Position numbers and translations under genes: made by a program. A DNA stretch of 64,000 nt from Sphingomonas glaciei (lineage in GTDB: Bacteria > Pseudomonadota > Alphaproteobacteria > Sphingomonadales > Sphingomonadaceae), in contig NZ_CP097253.1 of the NCBI RefSeq assembly GCF_023380025.1, positions 1,488,001-1,552,000 of the forward strand, read 5' to 3'. The notes under the pieces were generated by a model. The model saw nothing but the letters and a program-made list of their open reading frames with translations, made no database searches and was not told the DNA's origin. This document shows, in pieces, positions 37,887 to 45,096 of this stretch (position 1 is the first letter of the stretch; each line of letters starts with the position of its first letter).

Positions 37887-38479
37887 CAGGCAAGACTCCG
37901 TGGTGTGGGTGAGGAAAACAGGCGCACCAGTCGCACGGCCTGAAGCAGGGCGAGCGGTACGAAGTGAAGGAGGGCGGCGGCAAGGCCGTCGTGGACCAGC
38001 GCCCAGTGGACGAGGGTCAGGATCGCCGCCGGATAGGCGAGCCGCTGGAGCCGCTTCCACCCGCCGCGGAGCGCGCGCATCGCGGCATCGTTGCTGGTAA
38101 GGCCGAGCGGCACGAGGATCGCCAGCGCGGCCCAGCCGGTCCAGATCGACGGCGCACCGACCTCCGCCAGCATTTCGGCGAGAGTGACCATGTCGAGCAC
38201 GTAGGCCGCGGTATGAGCCAGCGCATAGAGAAAGCCCGCGACCCCGAGCGCGCGGCGATGACGGGCGAGGAAGCGCACGATCCGCGCCTGCGGCCACAGC
38301 TGCCTCAGCGGGGTGACCATCAGCGCAAGGATGATGAAGCGCGCCGACCATTCGCCCGTCGGGTGGAGCAGGTCGCCCGGATAGGCGTCGGGCGTGAGCG
38401 CGAAGCGGACCAGCGCAAGGGCCAGCGGCAGGGCCAGGATCAGCCAGAAGAGAGTGGAACGGCACGAGGTCACCGCCAC
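37886..38479 (-). CDS. Ferric-reductase-like haem membrane protein (MsrQ/YedZ-like)
   Basis: A 197-residue inner-membrane protein with about six helices and a haem-b type arrangement of His (ALAHTAAYVLD, LTLVHWALVHDG). It fits MsrQ/YedZ, the quinol-linked partner of the periplasmic methionine sulfoxide reductase MsrP, or a ferric reductase. No msrP is adjacent. Instead it is coupled to a PepSY protein, and a 15-bp palindrome shared with bfd lies 14 nt upstream, which favours an iron-related role. The exact function is not settled. Confidence 0.8.
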   Translation of the reverse strand: MAVTSCRSTLFWLILALPLALALVRFALTPDAYPGDLLHPTGEWSARFIILALMVTPLRQLWPQARIVRFLARHRRALGVAGFLYALAHTAAYVLDMVTLAEMLAEVGAPSIWTGWAALAILVPLGLTSNDAAMRALRGGWKRLQRLAYPAAILTLVHWALVHDGLAAALLHFVPLALLQAVRLVRLFSSPTPRSLA

Positions 38480-38492
38480 TTGTTAGTTAAAC

Positions 38493-38507
38493 TGCGAACG
38501 CTTCGCA
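38493..38507. promoter_or_regulatory. Putative Fur-type operator upstream of the ferric-reductase-like gene
   Basis: TGCGAA-CGC-TTCGCA, a perfect 15-bp palindrome 14 nt before the start codon. It equals the reverse complement of the site upstream of bfd at 28145-28159. Confidence 0.6.
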
Positions 38508-38533
38508 ATAGCAGAAACTGTGTGAGGCGGAGC

Positions 38534-39115
38534 CTACCCCTCGATCACCACCTCGGTGCCCATCTGGGTTAGGCCGTAGAGCTTCTTGGCGAATTCGACC
38601 GGCAGGCGAACGCAGCCGTGGCTGGCCGGGTAGCCGGGTAGCGCGCCGCCGTGAAAGGCGATGCCCATTTCGTCGTACATCTGCATGTAGGGCATCGGTG
38701 CATTGTCGTACTTGCGGCTGAAGCCCTTCACCTGCTTGCGAAACACCTTCCAGTAACCGAGCGGCGTTTCCTTGCCCTTCTTGCCCGACGAGATGGTGCT
38801 GACCCCGACCAGCTGGTCGCCCTTGTAGACGAACATCAGCTGCTGCATCCGATCGATCACCACCTTGGCCGGGGCCTCGGGGATGGTCGCGGCCCAATGA
38901 TACTGGCCGGGCCGAAGCGCGACGGTACCGAACAGTGCCTTGGCCTGCTGGGTCGCCTTGGGCGCGTGGCCGTTGGTCCATTCGTACGGCAGCTGGGCGA
39001 CAGCCGGCGCAGGGCGCGGCGCCTCGGTGACCTTGACCGGGGCGGTGGCGCAGCCGGCAAGCAGGGCGACGGCAAGCGCGAGAGGGGCAAGGCGAAGAGT
39101 CGGGGCGTGGTCCAT
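38534..39115 (-). CDS. L,D-transpeptidase (YkuD), lipoprotein
   Basis: A 193-residue periplasmic enzyme with a lipobox (LLAGC, Cys22) and a compact YkuD domain. The active site is HGG...ASHGCVRLP with catalytic Cys168. The motif VGVSTISSGKKGKETPLG and KYDNAPMPYMQMYD match the second small transpeptidase at 44484, so the two are paralogues. It may cross-link peptidoglycan or attach Braun-type lipoproteins. It stands alone. Confidence 0.9.
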   Translation of the reverse strand: MDHAPTLRLAPLALAVALLAGCATAPVKVTEAPRPAPAVAQLPYEWTNGHAPKATQQAKALFGTVALRPGQYHWAATIPEAPAKVVIDRMQQLMFVYKGDQLVGVSTISSGKKGKETPLGYWKVFRKQVKGFSRKYDNAPMPYMQMYDEMGIAFHGGALPGYPASHGCVRLPVEFAKKLYGLTQMGTEVVIEG

Positions 39116-39186
39116 GACGACTGCCTTGGCAATTGCCGAGGGGGCGTCAAGTCACCGGTATATCGGATGTTAAGCGGCGCCTGCCG

Positions 39187-40773
39187 CTATCCTCCGATGC
39201 CCGTGGCGGGTGGCGGGGGCGCGTTGACGTGGCTCCAGATGGCGCTGACCACTACCGACCCTTCACCGACGCTGGACGCTACCCGCTTGACCGACCCCGA
39301 ACGGACGTCCCCGACCGCGAAGATCCCGGGGCAGGAGGTGGCGTAGCTGCTTGCGGCACCAACGTCGCTGCCGGTGCGGACAAAGCCCGCGCGGTCAAGC
39401 TCGACCAGGCCCGACAGCCAGCCGGTATTGGGCGCCGCGCCGATCATGATGAACAGCGCCCGGCAGCCGACGCTCCACTCCCCCTCGGGGCTCGACACGG
39501 TGACGTTCTCCAGGTGCTCGCCGCCGTAAAGCCGCGCCAGCTTGCTCCCGGTGTGGATCTCGATCCTTGGGTCCGCCTCCAGCCGTTCGCGCAGATAGGC
39601 ACTCATCGTCTCGGCAAGGCCGGCGCCGCGGACCAGCACGTGCACCTTTCGCGCGACCCGCGACAGGTACATGGCGGCCTGGCCCGCGCTATTGCCGCCG
39701 CCGACCACGATCGCCTCGGTGTTCGTGCAGAAGCGCGCTTCCATCTCGGTCGCGGCATAATAGATGCCCGCGCCCTCGAAGCTTTCCAGTCGCTCAATCG
39801 GCAGCCGGCGATACTGTACCCCGGTCGCGACCAGCACGGCGCGGGTGCACAATTCCTCGCCGTCGTCGAGCGTGACGCAGAAGCCGTCGCCGCGCTCCAC
39901 CAGCCCCTCGACCCGCCGCGGCATGGCGAAGCAGGTGCCGAACTTCATCGCCTGCACCTGCCCGCGAAAGGTCAGGTCCGCGCCCGAGATGCCGGTCGGA
40001 AAGCCCATGTAATTCTCGATCCGGCTGCTGGTCCCCGCCTGCCCGCCGATCGCATTGTCCTCTACCACCAAGGCCCGCAGCCCCTCGGACCCGGCATAGA
40101 CGGCGGCGGCGACCCCGGCCGGTCCGGCACCGACGATGATCAGGTCGACCTCCTCCCCCGGTCGCGCCTTGAGATCGAGCCCGAAATGGCGGGCGATCAT
40201 GCGCGGGGTGGGATCGGCAAGCTCGACGCCGTTGATGCTGACCCCCGCCGCCCCGTCGGCGAGTTCGCGGAACGGGAGGCGGTTGCGGCTGAGGAAGCTG
40301 GCGATCCGGGCGATCGCGGGGTCATGGCCCGAGCCCGAAACGAGGATCGAGCTGTCGCCTTCCTCGAAGATCCGGCGGCGGCGGGCGGCGAAGACGGTCA
40401 GGATATGATCGCCGATCTCGGGCACGTCGCTCATCAGCCGCAGCATGGCGGGACGCGGCACCTCGATCGTCCGGGTGTCGACCGCGGCGCGCATGGTCAG
40501 GGTCATCGGACCGCCGTTGAGGAACGCCAGTTCGCCCATGAACTGGCCGGGGTGAAGCGTGGCGTCGCGGATGCGTTCCCCGGTGACCGGGTCGGCGACC
40601 TCGATCTCGCCTTCTTCGACCAGCACAAAGCGATCCTGCGGTGCACCGGCGTCGAGCACTGCCTCTCCGGCGCGATAGCTTTGGGCGGATGCGATAGCGC
40701 GGATCGCCGCCATCTGATCGTCCGCGAACGGCCGCGGGGCCATGGTGTCGAGATCGCCGCCAATGGAGTCCAT
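39187..40773 (-). CDS. Cyclic-nucleotide-binding domain fused to thioredoxin-reductase-like FAD/NAD(P) oxidoreductase
   Basis: A 528-residue fusion. Residues 1-130 resemble a CRP-type cyclic nucleotide-binding domain (YRAGEAVLDAGAPQDRFVLVEEGEIEVADP, HPGQFMGELAFLNGGP). A linker of about 90 residues follows, then a pyridine nucleotide-disulfide oxidoreductase fold with FAD motif IIVGAGPAGVAAAVY and NAD(P) motif VVGGGNSAGQAAMYL. The second domain lacks the redox CxxC of thioredoxin reductase, so it cannot be a disulfide reductase by the normal route. Start uncertain (ATG 40773 or ATG 40743). Confidence 0.85.
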   Translation of the reverse strand: MDSIGGDLDTMAPRPFADDQMAAIRAIASAQSYRAGEAVLDAGAPQDRFVLVEEGEIEVADPVTGERIRDATLHPGQFMGELAFLNGGPMTLTMRAAVDTRTIEVPRPAMLRLMSDVPEIGDHILTVFAARRRRIFEEGDSSILVSGSGHDPAIARIASFLSRNRLPFRELADGAAGVSINGVELADPTPRMIARHFGLDLKARPGEEVDLIIVGAGPAGVAAAVYAGSEGLRALVVEDNAIGGQAGTSSRIENYMGFPTGISGADLTFRGQVQAMKFGTCFAMPRRVEGLVERGDGFCVTLDDGEELCTRAVLVATGVQYRRLPIERLESFEGAGIYYAATEMEARFCTNTEAIVVGGGNSAGQAAMYLSRVARKVHVLVRGAGLAETMSAYLRERLEADPRIEIHTGSKLARLYGGEHLENVTVSSPEGEWSVGCRALFIMIGAAPNTGWLSGLVELDRAGFVRTGSDVGAASSYATSCPGIFAVGDVRSGSVKRVASSVGEGSVVVSAIWSHVNAPPPPATGIGG

Positions 40774-40965
40774 GACGGCGAATGTAATCACCCGGACTAC
40801 AGAAGCCAGCAGCCTCCTTACGGCGCTGATAGGCACCGTTTCATCCGATGGCCGCAAAAAGTCTCTTGGGCCTCTGCATCCGAGACCCGCCCCAGAACGT
40901 AGTTAATTTCGGTTAACCCAGCGTTCACGCCCCCGTTGAACGTCACCCTCGAGGAAGGATGTTCC

Positions 40966-41871
40966 ATGCGACACGTTTTTGCCGCTTCCCTGTTGATCAC
41001 CGCATCACTCGCCGCTGCGCCGGCATCAGCCGAAACTGTATTCGGGCTGACCTCTTCGCGGATCGTCACCTTTGACACGAGCAGTCCCGGAACCGTCCTG
41101 TCGAGCAGCCCGATTACCGGTCTGACCGGCAACGTGTCGCTGCGCGGAATCGATTTCCGCCCGGCCGATGGCCAGCTGTATGCCCTTGGTACGAACGGCA
41201 ACCTCTATCGTCTGACGCTTAACGGCAACACCTACCAGGCCGCCGACCTCGGTGCGCTTTCGACCCAGCCGCAAGGCAGTTCGTTCGGGTTCGACTTCAA
41301 TCCCACGGTCGACCGGATCCGCGTCACCAGCGACACCAACCAGAACCTTCGGCTCAACCAGACCACGACGCCGCCGGGCGTGACCGTCGATGGCGCGATC
41401 ACCCTGAACGGCAGCAGCAATGTCGACCTGCTGGGTTCGGCCTACACCAACAGTTTCGCCGAAGCGACCAGCACGACGTTGTATGGCCTTGACGCCTTTA
41501 CCGATGCCCTGGTCCGTTCGACCGACGCCAATGCCGGTACCTATGTCAGCACCAACACCAGCGGAGTCGCGTTCGGCCCGCTCGGCGTGACCTTCGGTGC
41601 CACCGACCAGCTCGGTTTCGATATCTCGGGGATCACCAACGGCGCCTTCTTCAACCTCAACGACGGCTTCTACAGCGTCAATCTGACGACTGGAGCGGCC
41701 ACCCGCATCGGGACCATCGGCGCCGGGAGCCTGATCGGCCTCTCGCTCGCTCCCGCGGCTGCCGTGCCCGAGCCCGGCACCTGGGCGATGATGCTGCTTG
41801 GCTTCGGCGCGATCGGAGCGACCATGCGTCGCCGTCGCTCGGTGACGGCCAAGCTGGCGCAAATGGCCTGA
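40966..41871 (+). CDS. DUF4394 PEP-CTERM protein
   Basis: A 301-residue exported protein with signal peptide ending near APASA. It contains a DUF4394-type beta-propeller-like domain with repeated motifs (VFGLTSSRIVTFDTSSPG, IDFRPADGQLYALGTNGNLYRLTLNG, FDFNPTVDRIRVTSDTNQNLRL, STTLYGLDAFTDALVRS). The C-terminus is a PEP-CTERM sorting signal: VPEPGTWAMMLLGFGAIGATMRRRRS. It is probably exported and processed by an exosortase/archaeosortase system. GAGGAAGGA precedes ATG 40966. An in-frame start at 40936 is less likely. Confidence 0.9.
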   Translation: MRHVFAASLLITASLAAAPASAETVFGLTSSRIVTFDTSSPGTVLSSSPITGLTGNVSLRGIDFRPADGQLYALGTNGNLYRLTLNGNTYQAADLGALSTQPQGSSFGFDFNPTVDRIRVTSDTNQNLRLNQTTTPPGVTVDGAITLNGSSNVDLLGSAYTNSFAEATSTTLYGLDAFTDALVRSTDANAGTYVSTNTSGVAFGPLGVTFGATDQLGFDISGITNGAFFNLNDGFYSVNLTTGAATRIGTIGAGSLIGLSLAPAAAVPEPGTWAMMLLGFGAIGATMRRRRSVTAKLAQMA

Positions 41872-41883
41872 AATCAGAGGTAG

Positions 41884-41924
41884 CGAGCCCGCAGGTCCTG
41901 TTACCCCCTGCACCTGCGGGCTCG
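41884..41924 (+). terminator. Terminator after the PEP-CTERM gene
   Basis: CGAGCCCGCAGGT pairs perfectly with ACCTGCGGGCTCG around a 15-nt loop, followed by TTC. It starts 13 nt after the stop. Confidence 0.75.
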
Positions 41925-41939
41925 TTCAATGGGTCTGAC

Positions 41940-41974
41940 GAGGCCGCAAGCGTCCCACGGATGCTTGCGGCCTC
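41940..41974 (-). terminator. Terminator after guaA
   Basis: GAGGCCGCAAGC pairs with GCTTGCGGCCTC around an 11-nt loop, 3 nt downstream of the guaA stop on the minus strand. Confidence 0.7.
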
Positions 41975-41977
41975 AGC

Positions 41978-43531
41978 TCATTCCCACTCGATCGTGCCGG
42001 GGGGCTTCGACGTATAATCGTAGACCACCCGGTTGATGCCGGCGACTTCGTTGACGATGCGGGTCGCGGTGCGGCCCAGGAACTCGGCGCTGAACGGATA
42101 GACGTCGGCGGTCATGCCATCGACGCTGGTCACCGCGCGCAGGGCGCAGACGCTGTCATAGGTGCGTGCGTCGCCCATTACGCCCACGGTGCGGACCGGC
42201 AGCAGCACCGCGAACGCCTGCCAGATCGCATCGTACAGCCCGGCATTGCGGATCTCCTCGAGGTAGATGCTGTCGGCCTTGCGCAGGATGTCGCATTTCT
42301 CCCGCGTGACCTCGCCCGGGATGCGGATGGCGAGGCCCGGCCCCGGGAACGGGTGACGGCCGACGAACGCCGGCGGAAGCCCAAGCTCGACCCCAAGCTC
42401 GCGCACCTCGTCCTTGAACAATTCGCGCAGCGGTTCGACCAGCTGCATGTTCATCCGCTCGGGCAAGCCACCGACGTTGTGGTGGCTCTTGATCGTCACC
42501 GACGGCCCGCCGGTGAAGCTGACGCTTTCGATCACGTCGGGGTAGAGCGTGCCCTGCGCGAGGAAATCGGCCCCGCCGATCTTCGCTGCCTCGGCCTCGA
42601 ACACCTCGATGAAGGTCTTGCCGATGAACTTGCGCTTGGCCTCGGGGTCGGTGAGCCCGGCCAGACCCGACAGGAACAGCTCCTCGGCGCGGACATGGAC
42701 CAGCGGGATGTTGTAATGGCCGCGGAACAGCGAGACGACCTCGTCGGCCTCGGCGGTGCGCATCAGGCCATGGTCGACGAACACGCAGGTCAGCTGCTCG
42801 CCAATCGCCTCGTGGATCAACACCGCGGCGACCGCGCTGTCGACCCCGCCCGACAGGCCGCAGATCACCCGCCCGGAGCCAACCTGTGCGCGGATGTCGG
42901 CGATCTTCTGGTCGCGATAGGCCGCCATCGACCATTCGCCCGAACAGCCGCAGATGTGCCGGGCGAAATTGGCCAGCAGCTTGCCGCCATCGGGGGTGTG
43001 GACCACCTCCGGGTGGAACATCAGGCTGTAGCGGCGGCGCTCCTCGTCGGTGGCGATGGCAAAGGGTGCGCCTTCCGATGCCGCGACGATCGAGAAGCCG
43101 GGCGCAAGGCTTTCGACCCGGTCTCCGTGGCTCATCCACACCTGGTGCCGCTCGCCGACCTGCCACAGGCCGTCGAACAGCGCCGACGGCGCCACTACCT
43201 CGATGAAGGCGCGGCCGAATTCCTTTTGGTCGGAAGTGACGACCTTGCCGCCCAGTTGCTGATGAAGGGTCTGCTGGCCGTAGCAGATGCCGAGCAGGGG
43301 AAGGCGGCTGTCGAACAGCACTTGCGGCGCGCGCGGTGAATCTTCCCACGTCACCGACGATGGCCCGCCCGAGAAGATGATGCCCTTGGGCTTCAAGCGC
43401 TCGAACGCTTCCTCGGCCGCGTTGAACGGGGCGATCTCGCAATAGACCCCCGCCTCACGGATGCGGCGGGCGATCAGCTGGGTCACCTGGCTGCCAAAGT
43501 CGATGATGAGCAGGGTTTCGGCCGGTTGCAT
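41978..43531 (-). CDS. guaA: GMP synthase (glutamine-hydrolysing)
   Basis: A 517-residue enzyme that converts XMP to GMP. Residues 1-200 form the class I amidotransferase domain ([17 protein letters not shown] with catalytic Cys, [10 protein letters not shown] with the His). The ATP pyrophosphatase domain has the P-loop [21 protein letters not shown], and the C-terminal dimerisation domain ends [11 protein letters not shown], standard for GuaA. It stands alone between hairpins on both sides. Confidence 0.98.
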   Translation of the reverse strand: MQPAETLLIIDFGSQVTQLIARRIREAGVYCEIAPFNAAEEAFERLKPKGIIFSGGPSSVTWEDSPRAPQVLFDSRLPLLGICYGQQTLHQQLGGKVVTSDQKEFGRAFIEVVAPSALFDGLWQVGERHQVWMSHGDRVESLAPGFSIVAASEGAPFAIATDEERRRYSLMFHPEVVHTPDGGKLLANFARHICGCSGEWSMAAYRDQKIADIRAQVGSGRVICGLSGGVDSAVAAVLIHEAIGEQLTCVFVDHGLMRTAEADEVVSLFRGHYNIPLVHVRAEELFLSGLAGLTDPEAKRKFIGKTFIEVFEAEAAKIGGADFLAQGTLYPDVIESVSFTGGPSVTIKSHHNVGGLPERMNMQLVEPLRELFKDEVRELGVELGLPPAFVGRHPFPGPGLAIRIPGEVTREKCDILRKADSIYLEEIRNAGLYDAIWQAFAVLLPVRTVGVMGDARTYDSVCALRAVTSVDGMTADVYPFSAEFLGRTATRIVNEVAGINRVVYDYTSKPPGTIEWE

Positions 43532-43564
43532 GAGGCGGCTGGGCTCCGTTCGCGGACACAGGAA

Positions 43565-43596
43565 AAGGCGCCGAAGCCCTATGGCTCCGGCGCCTT
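43565..43596 (-). terminator. Terminator after the Gly/Tyr-rich gene
   Basis: On the minus strand AAGGCGCCGGAGCC pairs with GGCTTCGGCGCCTT (one mismatch), followed by TTTCC. It separates the Gly/Tyr-rich gene from guaA. Confidence 0.75.
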
Positions 43597-43625
43597 CCTG
43601 TCCACCGCGGCGGACGTGTCAGCGG

Positions 43626-44210
43626 TTAGGCGCGATTGATCTTGAGATCGCTGATTCGGCCGTTCCGGTCGTATTTGCAGTCGAAGCGCACATTCGCTCC
43701 GGCCCGGTTGTAGCCGCCGCCATAGGGCTGGTTGTATGCACCGTAATAAGGCTGGCCGTAATTGCCCTGGTAGGCGCTGGCGCTGGCCAGACCATAGACG
43801 CGCATGTTGCCGTTACGGGTGCGGTTCACGCGATCGATCTGGACCACGCGATAGCCGCCGGCCTGGTTGTAGCCATAGCCCTGGTTGTAACCGCCATAGG
43901 CGCCCTGGTTGTAATAGCCGCCGCCGTAGCGACCGCCATTGATGCGCTGCTCGGCCGCGACCGCGCACTGCTGCACGGCGTAGCGTTCGAGGTCATAGTC
44001 GCTGCGCCCATAATAAGCGTTGCCGCCATAAGGGTTACCGCCGCGCAGGATGTTGCCGAGGATGGCGCCAGTGATCACGTCACCGAGGCCGCCGCCACCA
44101 TAGCCGCCGTAACCGGGGTAATATTGGGCCGCGGCCGGGGTCGCCGCCGCGCCGAGGGAGATGGCCGCAACCGCAGCCGCACTCGTCAGGATCTTTGAAA
44201 CAGCCTTCAT
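43626..44210 (-). CDS. Secreted Gly/Tyr-rich protein
   Basis: A 194-residue exported protein with signal peptide MKAVSKILTSAAAVAAISLGAAATPAAA. The mature part contains many GGY, YGG, NQGY and NPYGG repeats (for example RYGGGYYNQGAYGGYNQGYGYN, shown in part) around a short central block DYDLERYAVQQCAVAAEQRI. The C-terminus has an ordered basic region (RVVQIDRVNRTRNGNMRVYGLAS and FDCKYDRNGRISDLKI). Such repeat-rich proteins are common in sphingomonads, function unknown. ATG 44210 fits AGGAGG with 8-nt spacing better than GTG 44216. Confidence 0.8.
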   Translation of the reverse strand: MKAVSKILTSAAAVAAISLGAAATPAAAQYYPGYGGYGGGGLGDVITGAILGNILRGGNPYGGNAYYGRSDYDLERYAVQQCAVAAEQRINGGRYGGGYYNQGAYGGYNQGYGYNQAGGYRVVQIDRVNRTRNGNMRVYGLASASAYQGNYGQPYYGAYNQPYGGGYNRAGANVRFDCKYDRNGRISDLKINRA

Positions 44211-44393
44211 GGCCACTGCCTCCTTTTCAAGACTCAGGCAGATTCTCGCCTGTTGCGGACCCTTGTGGACGAGGTCGACTGCATTGCTTCTGAATGCGTC
44301 GTTTTCCGCCGTTCACGTTGGTTGCCTGAGCGTTTCGATTGGAAGGGGTAACGACATCCGGAAAGAAATGTTGCAGTCCCAGAAATAAACACT

Positions 44394-44413
44394 TGACTTC
44401 GATACGGAAGTCA
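44394..44413. promoter_or_regulatory. Inverted repeat TGACTTC-N6-GAAGTCA
   Basis: A perfect 7-bp inverted repeat with a 6-bp spacer in the 270-nt gap between the Gly/Tyr-rich gene and the L,D-transpeptidase. It could be an operator for either gene. There is no consensus I can name. Confidence 0.4.
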
Positions 44414-44433
44414 TTTCGGCGCCATCGAAATTC

Positions 44434-44458
44434 GGAACCCGTGCTCCGCTATGTCGTT
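44434..44458 (+). promoter_or_regulatory. Sigma-EcfG-type general-stress promoter of the L,D-transpeptidase
   Basis: GGAAC, 16 nt, then CGTT: an exact match to the alphaproteobacterial sigma-EcfG consensus (GGAAC-N16/17-CGTT), 25 nt before the ATG of the 44484 gene. Confidence 0.75.
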
Positions 44459-44483
44459 TAGCGGTCAAACGGAGTCTTGAAGA

Positions 44484-45041
44484 ATGAAACGCTTAGCAAC
44501 CTTGGCGGCAGCCATTGCCGTCGCGGTGGCGACCCCGTGCGCCGCCGTTTCATCGACCTCACTAGGGCCGGACGAGAGCCCAGCCGCGCTGATGGCCGCC
44601 TCGGTCGCGGTCGCCGAAGCCCGCGATCATGCCGCCGACGCGATCGCAGGCAAGCAATTGAAACCCGGCGGCTTCTGGTGGGCTTCCAATGCGCCGAGCG
44701 ACGGCAACCTCGAAGTGGTGGTCAGCCTCGAGGACCAGCAGGCCTACGTCTATCGCGCCGGCGAATTGATCGGCGTGTCGACCATCTCGAGCGGCAAGCC
44801 CGGCAAGGACACGCCCCCGGGCATCTTCCCGATCCTCGAGAAGAAGAAGCTTCATCACAGCCGCAAGTATGACAATGCGCCGATGCCCTTCATGCAGCGG
44901 CTCGACCAATATGGCATCGCGCTGCATGCCGGCATGATTCCCGGACGTCCCGCCAGCCACGGCTGCGTGCGGTTGCCGAGCGCCTTTGCCGCCAAGCTGT
45001 TCGCGATGACCGAGATCGGCGACCGGGTGGTGATCGGTTGA
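44484..45041 (+). CDS. L,D-transpeptidase (YkuD), secreted
   Basis: A 185-residue periplasmic enzyme with signal peptide (MKRLATLAAAIAVAVATPCAA) and a YkuD domain. The catalytic Cys161 is in PASHGCVRLPSAF. GVSTISSGKPGKDTPPGIFPILEKKK and KYDNAPMPFMQRLDQYG mark it as a paralogue of the lipoprotein at 38534, but here there is no lipobox. A consensus sigma-EcfG promoter stands just upstream, so it probably serves wall remodelling under general stress. Confidence 0.92.
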   Translation: MKRLATLAAAIAVAVATPCAAVSSTSLGPDESPAALMAASVAVAEARDHAADAIAGKQLKPGGFWWASNAPSDGNLEVVVSLEDQQAYVYRAGELIGVSTISSGKPGKDTPPGIFPILEKKKLHHSRKYDNAPMPFMQRLDQYGIALHAGMIPGRPASHGCVRLPSAFAAKLFAMTEIGDRVVIG

Positions 45042-45048
45042 TGCCTTA

Positions 45049-45084
45049 GGCCGGCGAGGGTTTGCACCCCTTCCCTCGCCGGCC
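45049..45084. terminator. Bidirectional terminator between two convergent genes
   Basis: GGCCGGCGAGGG pairs perfectly with CCCTCGCCGGCC around a 12-nt loop, between the transpeptidase and the convergent prolyl oligopeptidase. Confidence 0.75.
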
Positions 45085-45096
45085 GACTGACTGGTC

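Noticed and set aside
40902..40917. A CtrA-like TTAA...TTAA site upstream of the PEP-CTERM gene.
   Set aside because: The spacer is 6 bp rather than 7, and GTTAA-N6-TTAAC is better described as a short inverted repeat.
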